Assembly: GCF_037975245.1 (NCBI RefSeq)
Contig: NC_092561.1
Span: 4,576,001 to 4,640,000, forward strand
Length of the DNA: 64,000 bases
DNA from: Apostichopus japonicus
Taxonomy: Eukaryota; Echinodermata; Holothuroidea; Aspidochirotida; Stichopodidae
Direction: 5' to 3'
Below the pieces are notes generated by a model. The model had not been told where the DNA came from. It searched no databases and saw only the letters and a list, made by a program, of their open reading frames with translations. Positions 55,263-64,000 of this stretch are shown here, piece after piece (the first letter of the stretch is position 1; every line of letters begins with the position of its first letter). A program made the translations under genes and the position numbers.

Positions 55263-56886
55263 AAAACCAAGCAACCAAAGTACTGATCCACTCTCAATTC
55301 CATTAACCTTGCATCGAGACACTGACTGTATGATCACAGTTTGATGTATTACGATTCCTTTAGAAAGGGAACAGATCCTACATAATAAAAGATGCTACGC
55401 ATAATTTTAGCCAAAAGGCCGAGAAGCGATTGAGTTGTTAACCTTACATATAGACTAATTGACGGTCACTTACCATTGTCATGGATAACTGCAAAGTCAG
55501 TGTTTGTTCACGGTCCTCCTACAAGAACAATTATATATAAGTGTTGTAATCATATAAGCATGAAGAAGCTGTTAAAGTTACCGTTGATGTGATTACGTAC
55601 ACAGCTAATATACCAGTTAAAACTGTCTTCTACGTGAAGGAGTCGTCTTCCTTCCCTCCCCTTAATCTTAGTACACGGTAGGCTACTCAGATGTTACGTG
55701 TCGTATCATACCAACGATTTCAGCAATTCTTAAAATTGGGCCACCAGTTGACTATTTTCTTCAGTACATTGTAATGAAATAATGTTTGCAAATGACATTG
55801 CTATACCTTTTATATAGGCATTAAAGTGGAATCCAATTACTTTACACCGAAAACTTATGACAACGTTTCCAGCATGAAGCATGAAGTTATTGGTTGAGGA
55901 TATTTCTCGAATGAAATAAACGTTACTATGAAATCAAATATAAACATAAAACAAAACTGTTAGCAAACTGCTTATCCACTACAGAGCCTGTGTAACAGAC
56001 TCCTCCATGGTAATAGTAAGAGGGCCTGCCATTTCGATCCTAGCAGGATCTTTTTCTGAGCTGAATGAAAAGTTACAGTAACAGAAAGGACGTGTGTTAT
56101 GTGTGTATTTGTGAAAAGACATGAGAATGCCGTAATAGTATATGCTTTTTGCAACTTTTAAACGATAGAATAGGACTACATGGAATTTATCAGTTGTTTA
56201 AGTATCAGCATGATATTCGTTACAAGTTCCAAGACAGTGGTTTTTCTTTCATTTGTCAGACATAAAGGCCCTATAATATATATATATCGGCAGTAACGCA
56301 ACCGGTTTCACACTTACGAGAATAAAGAAAAGCTTTTTCGGTCTGTTGCTTCTGCCTATAGGTTGGCCTAGGTCTATAGCAAGTGTTCCGAGACAGTGGT
56401 TTGAAATGCAACGCTTACCAGTGCTACTAGCGAAGCTGGTATTGCCCCGAGTCCTACTTGAATTTGATCGCTTTGGTTGTAGATTGGTCTAAGAGACTGT
56501 GGGCCATACTCGTCCATCAGTTTAATATAAAGCTGAGATTGTGGAGAACTTCGTCCAGCCGTCACATTTGGGGCAGCTGCCGAAGAGAAGCAAAAAATAG
56601 TTGTCGACAAAATGTAAAAGCAATTGAAAACAAATTGAAATATCTGCAGCCCGCTTGCAAATAAGTACGACGTGAATTGTAGATTGATTTTAAACGTTTT
56701 AACGAAAGTACAGGTTATCATTCATCAGGTGAACAAAATCGTACTTTGACGGTCTAATTAATCTTTTCCCTGATAATTGTGAGATGGATTAAGCAACGAG
56801 TTGTTACCTTCATATTGAGCTCCGGCAGATACAACAGAGATGATGATGATACAACTTAGTTGCCAAATCATAGTCGAAAGCGCCAT
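51233..56886 (-). CDS. Nicotinic-receptor-like Cys-loop channel subunit 1 (7 exons, complete)
   Basis: Exons, 5' to 3' on minus: 56886-56808, 56576-56419, 55518-55474, 54594-54485, 54013-53833, 53215-52840, 51888-51233. Phases join to 534 residues. Residues 1-23 are a signal peptide ([10 protein letters not shown]...). The extracellular domain has [19 protein letters not shown] and the signature Cys-loop C164-x13-C178 with FPFD inside. Helices: M1 about 255-278; M2 about 282-306 starting GEKIS with Leu at 9'; M3 about 318-342; M4 about 501-522. The GEK at the start of M2 is typical of cation-selective members. Unusual points: loop C has C231 and C236 four residues apart instead of adjacent, and the loop-D Trp is replaced by Ser. 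The cytoplasmic loop has an acidic run and CGHCG (463-467). Predicted as a plasma-membrane pentameric channel subunit, non-alpha type; the ligand is unknown. It is a tandem neighbour of 59346-63082. Confidence 0.9.
52218..52640. repeat. Heptamer satellite (TATGCAG/TTTGCAG)n
   Basis: About 60 units of a 7-base word, TATGCAG with a common TTTGCAG variant, lie in the last intron of channel gene 1. A 7-base period leaves frames open on both strands; the resulting Gln/Tyr/Ala/Val/Cys repeats are not genes. Confidence 0.95.
53287..53523 (-). pseudogene. LINE C-terminal fragment (RTE/endonuclease-RT type)
   Basis: The minus-strand frame includes [34 protein letters not shown] and [15 protein letters not shown]. 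This is the well-known tail of endonuclease-reverse transcriptase LINEs of invertebrates (pattern GH..R..L......G...G.R.RGRPR..W..D...W). Only about 79 codons remain, in an intron of channel gene 1. Confidence 0.82.
55215..55262. repeat. (AT)n microsatellite
   Basis: Alternating AT tract in the intron between the 45-bp and 110-bp exons of channel gene 1. Confidence 0.9.
55956..55994. repeat. Left arm of a 39-bp inverted repeat pair
   Basis: This 39-base stretch, starting ACTGTTAGCAAACTGCTTAT, is found inverted at 58893-58931 with one mismatch. It lies in an intron of channel gene 1; its partner lies between the two channel genes. Confidence 0.8.
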
Positions 56887-57472
56887 CACAATCTATAAAA
56901 CGTATACAGACTTAATCGTAGTTACTAAGCACTCGAAGTGTATTGCGCGTGTAAGGCCTTGTCTAGACTACGACTAAGTGTGCAGCAACATGTTTTGATA
57001 CAGGTCAATGAATTAATTCAAATGATATTTGTAGACCTGTTTTCACTATACAAAAATCGTTGTTAAGTTATTAACCACCTGACCATATCAAGACTTTCAG
57101 AAAGGATAACCTCAACCGAGTCAACGCTATTATACTTTGCCTTTAAACGGAGTTATTGCATGCATGGCAGAACTAACAGTTGTTTGCCTTTTGGTGAAGA
57201 TTTTTAGATAGCAACCACAGGAATGCCATCTTTTCATAACCTATATACGAGAGATATCGCTGAGGGGACTTATTGCTAACAGTATTATCCCATAGTGTGC
57301 ACTGCCACTGCAATAACACCCGATGCACACAAAGACCACATTACTACTCTAAATCTTTCTACCAAAGTCAAACCTGGAACGTGCTATAAATGGGCAGCAT
57401 GTGCTATTATGATAATAGTAAGAACGGAAGATTCGTGTCATGCCAACAAATCCAGTTTGATACAATTGTTGG
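56887..57472. other. 5' flank of channel gene 1; no gene seen
   Basis: Presumed promoter and 5' untranslated region of the minus-strand channel gene. No clear TATA box or other element could be identified. Ends at the hAT-like insertion. Confidence 0.4.
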
Positions 57473-57821
57473 CAGTGGCGTAGGAAGGTACTTTTGAGTG
57501 GGGGGGGGGGCTGAAGACTGATGGCCGGCCTGGGGGAGGGGTCTAAGGGGATTTTTTTGCATTTCCAGGTGGCCTCAGATGCAATTTTGTGCAATATAAC
57601 ACACTTCAACACCCACTCCATTTGTGAACTTAATTTTGTATTTTCACCTAGCCTTAGATGCAATTTGGTGCTCCACATGAGATTTTTTTCTCATTTGGAA
57701 ATGAAAAAGGGGTTTTCTGACTTGCGAACCGGGGGGCGGAATGATACTTCCGCCCCTCCACATTTTTCACTGGGGGGGGCTGGCGCCCCCCCCCCCCAGC
57801 CCCCCGGTTCCTACGCCCTTG
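57473..57821. mobile_element. Miniature hAT-like element, third dispersed copy
   Basis: Same family as 14868-15231: the left end is CAGTGGCGTAGGAA and the right end TTCCTACGCCCTTG. It is flanked by its own perfect 8-base target duplication ATTGTTGG (57465-57472, 57822-57829), proving an independent insertion. Non-coding, with G/C runs near both ends. Confidence 0.9.
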
Positions 57822-57829
57822 ATTGTTGG

Positions 57830-59345
57830 AACTACACATATCCTCAGTTCGTACTGTAATCCTAATAGCACATGCTACCCATTTATATCCAGTTTTTACT
57901 ATGTTACAAAGTTTTAAGTTATGTAACCTCTGTGTGAATCAATAGCAATTGTTGAACACCGTCAGTACGGAGGTTGCAAAAAGGTCTGCACTCTCAGATT
58001 GCCTCGCAAGTATTATACGAAATCAGATCTCCCATCGCGATTTATTTTATTTTATCAGGGGGGGGGGGGTCACGCACATGTATTCCAAGTATCCATAGAA
58101 ACGAAAACATGATGCATTGGGCTATATGAAATACTTTATTACTAATATTGCAGTCCAAATCATTTCAAATATAAAAGGATTAAGGTAAATTACAAAATTA
58201 AAATACGTCATTTATTTGTTGTGTTATTTTGCCCTATTTGTCCCATTACTTCTTAAATGATTAAAAGAAATAAGATACAAAGTTGATTTTAAACCGCCAC
58301 AAAAATGTCACGGAAACAAAGCTCAGTATAAGGAATAATTATAAGTAAAAGGCTGAGAGTAATTGTTGAATGAAACTTGTGGGTTTACTTCAGAAACCAA
58401 TCTCTCGGGGGATATCATTTCAGAACTGAACATTATCGACTTGCAATGATACTACACAATAAGAAATATGATGACTAGTTAATTTTAAGAACGTAGATCT
58501 ATCCTAGCTCTCTAACAATTCGAATGCCCATCAGCGGGACATATGTGTAATAACTAAGTTTATTAATATTACACTCCTAATTGAATCGTTACACTGGGCA
58601 GTTCTTATCAATATATACGATGCAGTTTGAGGAATCCATCAACAGAGTTGTATGATGAATAAGGGAGACTGCTAGCAAGAACCCCACCCCATCCTTTACA
58701 AGGATAGTGGAAAACGAATGTCATTAATGCATAACGAGCACCTCTGTAAAAGAGAAAAGTTCTAATAAAGGGACCAGAATACCTTTGTTTATTAACAGCA
58801 TAAGCATATACCGAAATTCATAATCATTTATAACATATTATAAAAAAATGTCCTAAAGTAAGTTGGCCTGACGTATCTTTTACACATTCTCCTACACAGG
58901 CTCTATAGTGGATAAGCAGTTTGCTAACAGTATAAACTAACTTAAAAGTATAAAATAATCTTTAAGTATAAAGAATATGGCAGAAACAGTTGCTGGTGAG
59001 TTTGCTCATATTTATAAACATTGAAATGATACAATGTAGCAAGTGGGGTGTTCATTAAGAACCTCGTTAATGATACCAACACCATTAATGACACCCAGCT
59101 TATTAATGACACACTGTTAATGACGCATCACCCGTTAATATTTTATTTAAAACCATACCGTTCATGACACCAATATCGCTAAAGTCAATATAACATCAAG
59201 TTTCTCCAAGCTTATGGATATCAATTGCGCACAAATTTCGAAGTTTGTCTCACTTAACCCTCGCTATTTGTCAGTCATATTTCCACCAATCACATGTTGC
59301 TCTCTGCCGTACGTCAAACATTGAATAATTAATCATTGTTCTACA
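57830..59345. other. Intergenic between the two channel genes; no gene seen
   Basis: AT-rich sequence with a G run at about 58060 and, at 58893-58931, the second arm of the inverted pair described at 55956-55994. The part next to 59346 would be the 3' untranslated region of channel gene 2. No coding pattern. Confidence 0.5.
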
Positions 59346-62300
59346 TTAATGGGTCGACAAATGATAAGTATGTGGATCCTGTGTGGCAAAATTGACTAAA
59401 AGGATGATATAAATAATTATTGTCACAAGGATCATTACGTAACCCATTAACCGATCGAGAAGGTTTGCCGTTTCTTGCCAAAGATTGCTATCGTCGGGAT
59501 TATTGTTCAACCTCGCTTTCTTCTTCTTCTTTTGACCCTCTAGAATGGTTGGATTTTCTTTGCCACATTTCCAACATGAAAATGTTTTTATCTTTCTCTT
59601 GACACTATTAAATCTAAACCATTTACTGCTCCTTCCAGCTTCCTCCCCCTCCTCCTCCTCCTCCTCCACCGCGTCAAGATCTTCCATGCTTTGTTTCAAC
59701 GTCTTCCGAGCTTTAGCTTCCTCTTTGCCAAACTGTGTGTGTCGATAAACACATCGAAATGAGGTGAACATAGCATACATCCACTTCGGATACGGTGTGG
59801 TCTTGTAGTAAAGATGAGTCACGAAGACCGTCCACACGATGGCAACACAGCCAAACATTATCAACGTTACAATGTGAGTACCTGAGCAGAAAAAGGAAAC
59901 ACATAAAGGATTCGGATTCTTAGTATTATACCATGATGGATAAAAAATGATATATCGCACATTAATGTTACTCCTAAACGTGAGTTTTAATGTTCGTATC
60001 CTTATTTATTATGCTTTCCACGTATTCTGCAGTGATTGGCCATGTCTGAGTGTATCTCGACAACAAGACCTTAAAATACTATGGCTGATGAATTAGCTGT
60101 TAAGTAAATTTCCTCCATTAGACAATTGAAATACTAACGTTTGTAATATTTCCACCGGTGTCTTAGCACAGTTTGTTAAGGGGAGTGGGGGTGGGGAAAT
60201 GGGGGAGGGAGGGGACAATTTTGTTATAAACGACTACTTACTCAACAATGGGGTGTCGTCTCCGGAAGCTGGTAACATCGTCGCAACAAGTTGTTGGAAT
60301 AGAACCAGCGTCAAGACATTTGTCATCACAAATGAAATCTTCTCCCCAGACTCCGGAGGGAGAAAGAAGACTAGTAAGTTCATCATAGACAGCAAGATAC
60401 ACGGTAGGATGACATTAAGGGCGAAGAAACTTGCCTCAGTTCTCTCTAACTCTAGAGTAAATCTTACGTAGGAATACTCGTCACAGGTCTCACAGCTTTT
60501 CGAGATCGAGTCATCTACAGTGACGCCAGATAGCCTCCACATACCATTCTTGGCAAAATGGTCGATAATTACTTCCTCGGTTTGAACTTCGGTAAATACT
60601 GTTTCTAGCTGAATCAGAAAATTAATAGAATTTTTGCATGATGTTGAATACAAATTTCAAGACATTTATAGCTGCTAGTCAGTTTCGAAAAAAAAAATAC
60701 TCTGTGTTAAATCCATGGCATTCCAATTAAATTCTATGAAGAAGAGTATATTAATATACCACGACACACCAAGTCTTAGATCATTTGCATTACCATGTCT
60801 TGAGAAAGTTCGCAATGAATAACTCTCTTCGGCGCCATTATTAATTAAAAGTACGAACAAGGATATGACGTAATTATCGTGCATTATCCATATTTTGTGT
60901 GGTAGTAAGTGCAGTACTATTCAAACTAGCTTCGATCCCGTTTGACATAAAATATGCTGAGCAAATACAGGCTACATGACACAAACCAGCAATATGTATG
61001 CACATGAGCCAATTTAGTACGGTATTGTTACGACTCACTTAAATGCATAAGCTCAGTTTATCAATACTGCAGGCTACATTTTACGCATTCGAAGGTGCGC
61101 TGATAATATTAAAAACTGCTTCAACTTATGCACATTGAAACTGTTCGTCTCCAAGTATACCAGTCATGACAACTAGGGCGGTTACTAGTAGTTATAGCGT
61201 TGGTACCAGTTCCACTTATACCAATGAAACACGATGTATTGTTGAATGAGCGCCGTCTTTGAAATGGTCCTTACAGACGACCCTACTTCTATAAAACTTG
61301 TCGGTTGCTATGGCATGGAGCCATGCTTCTTTGGGTCAGGAATTTAGAAAAAATCGCCACCCTTCATGTTTTAAAGGCCTATTATTACAATCAAATGCTT
61401 GGAACATCGGCATGTTAACAGTAATGATAGCGTGGGTTATATCATAAATGCTCAGCTGTGTTTACAAAACTAAGTGAACGGAGACAATAGCTATGAATAA
61501 TTCATAAGTTGGGTTCGAACGTATCCGTCGTTGAAACTGATAACAAATTTGCATCAATGTGCAATCGTGATTATAAAATATGGATTCAAAGGTACCACTG
61601 TGGCATTTTTTATATTATTTTGGATGCTCACAACAGTTTCAATATCGAGTGGATTATTGTTTTCATATGCAGTTTGACAGGGTTTGATATATTAGCTGGA
61701 AATCAGTATTATTTGTCTTTACTAACTGAAACTGACCACCAAGAGCTGAAGAGACAGTAGACATTTAATATTATATTTCATATCTGACTCTACTTGGAGA
61801 ATTTAATTTTTCAGGTAACTTATACTTTAATTATAAAAACGACAAACTCAAAACTGTCTTAAGTCATGCGTGTATTGATTAGTAGGGCCTACATGTATCA
61901 TAAGACCGCTACCTATTATTAGTTACTGATTCTGCTATGCTGTTATATTGTTAACTGTTGTGTGTTAAAGACACTTGTATACTTAGTCGTCAAATATAAA
62001 CGTAATTCATATTTTGAGCTGGAAAGTGTTCTTTCTTTTGAATTTACTAGTAAGAGTTTTTCATAAAGGGAAAAGAGAAATCCAAATGGTTGGTGCAACT
62101 AACCTGTTTACGGTTGTGGATCCACGGGGTTAATGTGATATTACAATGTTGTACATCGAAAGGGAAAAATCGTACAAGTAGTTTACAAAATGTGGAAGTA
62201 ACGACGACAGTGTCCCAAAGGATGTTTCCCTCGTAGTCGACGGTTGCGATCAGGTTATTTTTAGAATCGAAACTTTCGCCAGTGCTGGAGAAAAATAAGT

Positions 62301-63082
62301 TAGGCTGAGTGAAAGTTGAGATTCGTGGTTTGGAAGGTGAATGTAGTTTTATGTAGTCATCCCTAATATTCAATTGCGAACCTGTTGAAATATGAAGTAT
62401 GCACATTTTGTAGATGTTGCACCATTGGAATTATAAGAATAAAACTCTCTAGCTCTCAAAAAGCATTTGGATGAAAATATTTATGAATTTGAAAGTTTGT
62501 GCTGATCTGAAATTAAAATAACGTTCTAAAGTTTAAGGTTCATAAAGTTCATGCATTCATACCTTTCAGGCACCGTTATGTCTGGTATCCAAATATCCTC
62601 GGTTGATACGGATACGCTCTCTATCCCTCTATGATCCCTAGGATCCCAGACAAGTTGCTCGTCGACCCACGTCTGTTGCAAAAACAAATATATCACTTAA
62701 TGTTCTCTCGCAGTCTGTTTAATATAAATTCAATGGTTGGCATAAATTCATCAACATTTCTTGGGCAGAGAATAACTTGCGTCATTTAGACATAGACAGG
62801 TGAACATTGTGAACTGCTCACGTGTTTGATTTGTGTTTCGTTCATCGCAGATACATGTACGCCCTATGTAGGAAGCTTATACAACAGTATAGGGTCAGTG
62901 TAAAAAAATGTGAAATGGAATATCAAAGCCTCTCACGTAATGTAAATAAAACACATTAACAGCATTTTATTATGTTCAAACTGAACATGTTTTATTTAGT
63001 GTAATTACTCACTTTGCGATTCACTTTTTCTCATACCTGAATCACTAAGACTTGGGCTTGCATATGATTATCACTGATAAGT
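59346..63082 (-). CDS. Nicotinic-receptor-like Cys-loop channel subunit 2 (5'-partial)
   Basis: Exons, 5' to 3' on minus: about 63082-63037 (start uncertain), 62672-62563, 62284-62104, 60608-60242, 59881-59346 (stop). Lengths 110 and 181 equal those of channel gene 1, and phases match. Motifs: WVDEQLVWDP, DIWIPDI, Cys-loop CKLLVRFFPFDVQHC, M1 FFALNVILPC..., an M2 identical to channel 1 through [17 protein letters not shown]3 after LLSTHIV, and a cytoplasmic loop with a poly-Glu run and a lysine run. M4 is followed by FATQDPHTY. Loop C reads CETCDEY: the two cysteines are separated by two residues, not adjacent. The loop-D Trp position is Leu in the uncertain exon. CWKCG in the cytoplasmic loop matches CGHCG of channel 1. 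The N-terminal exons and signal peptide are upstream of the window. Confidence 0.87.
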
Positions 63083-63519
63083 CTGTTCATTTTTTATTTA
63101 TTTATTTATTTTAGCTGTGTCTTTCTAGAGAATTTGGGCGTTGCCTGATAATTAATTGCAAACATGTTCTGATCAATGGTAGGCAGAGATGTGTACGGGA
63201 TTTCAATGGTTGAGGATTTTAACATTCTCACAACTGATTAGGTAAAGCGACATAATCATTTTTGACTTCCTGGGTCTCGAGAAGTGATTTAAGTTTACCC
63301 GTACTTTATGTACGAAACGCTTCACCCCTGAATGATGTCCTCAGCCCAGTCCCCACCCTTTCTAGGCAACAATGATACTCGGCACACACACTTGTTAAAA
63401 TGACTGTAACCATGTCTAGTTCTCAGCATTCTTCCACGATTCTGGTATCTACAAAAAAAACCTCGTTTAGACGGCAAACGTGTGACGGACAACACACCAC
63501 ACAAATTGAATGATTTGTT

Positions 63520-64000
63520 GGGCAGTACCCATTATGTTGGGTAGTACACATTATGTTGGGTAGTACCTACCATTGTTGGGTAGTACCTACCATTGTTGGG
63601 TAGTACCCATCTTTGTTGGGCAGATCCTACCATTGTTGGGTAGTACCCACCATTATTGGTTAGTTGTTGGGTAGTACCTACCATTGTTGGGTAGTACCCA
63701 TCCTTGGTGTGTAGTATATGCCATTGTTGGGTAGTACCTACCATTGTTGGGTAGTACCCATCCTTGGTGTGTAGTATATGCCATTGTTGGGTAGTACCTA
63801 CCATTGTTAGGTAGTACCCACCATTATTGGGTAGTTGTTGGGCAGTACCCACCATTGTTGGGTAGTACCTACCATTGTTGGGTAGTACCCACCATTATTG
63901 GGTAGTTTTTGGGTAGTACCCACCATTATTGGGTAGTTGTTGGGTAGTACCCGCCATTGTTGGATAGTACCTACCATTGTTGGGTAGTACCTACCAATGT
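63520..64000. repeat. ~21-bp minisatellite running off the window end
   Basis: Tandem units close to TTGTTGGGTAGTACCCACCA with CTACCAT variants and a higher-order repeat (CATCCTTGGTGTGTAGTATATG occurs in two successive larger units, split by 60 bases). It lies in the 5' region or an early intron of channel gene 2. Open frames across it are artefacts. Confidence 0.93.

Overview
The window is eukaryotic. Genes are split into short exons with GT..AG introns, and the intergenic space is full of microsatellites, minisatellites, LINE relics, a tRNA-derived SINE and small hAT-type elements. A ZP-domain membrane protein, nicotinic-type Cys-loop channels and a NERD/P-loop ATPase family point to a marine deuterostome invertebrate, most likely an echinoderm. 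The species is inferred from general character, not proven.

Layout: (1) 1.0-8.3 kb, plus strand: the 3' part of a gene for a type I membrane protein with two bacterial-Ig-like (Big_5/SbsA-type) modules, a complete ZP domain, a furin-like site and a transmembrane helix. Its introns hold a 5'-truncated SINE, a 22-bp minisatellite of about 40 units and a nested 152-bp/79-bp repeat field. (2) 9.0-43.2 kb: a large tandem segmental duplication (copy A 9001-23351, copy B 24318-43172). Each copy has one intact five-exon gene for a protein of about 1,128 residues with a NERD-like nuclease domain followed by an SF1-helicase-like ATPase. Copy B alone carries a 4.4-kb insertion with terminal inverted repeats. 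A hAT-like element without matching target-site duplications sits exactly at the A/B junction. (3) 43.3-46.9 kb: a 3.6-kb element with long AT-rich terminal inverted repeats. (4) 47.1-50.3 kb: two decayed LINE pieces in opposite orientation (reverse transcriptase on minus, zinc-knuckle ORF1 on plus). (5) 51.2-64 kb, minus strand: two tandem nicotinic-receptor-like subunit genes with the same exon phases. The first is complete (534 residues, seven exons); the 5' end of the second lies beyond the window.

The most notable content is the duplicated NERD-ATPase gene pair. Both reading frames are open, and by-eye comparison finds about 77 replacement against about 28 silent changes, with none silent in the N-terminal ~185 codons. 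The two channels share loop-C cysteines that are not vicinal and a CxxCG motif in the cytoplasmic loop. All exon models rest on splice consensus, phase and protein pattern read by eye; no search or alignment program was run.
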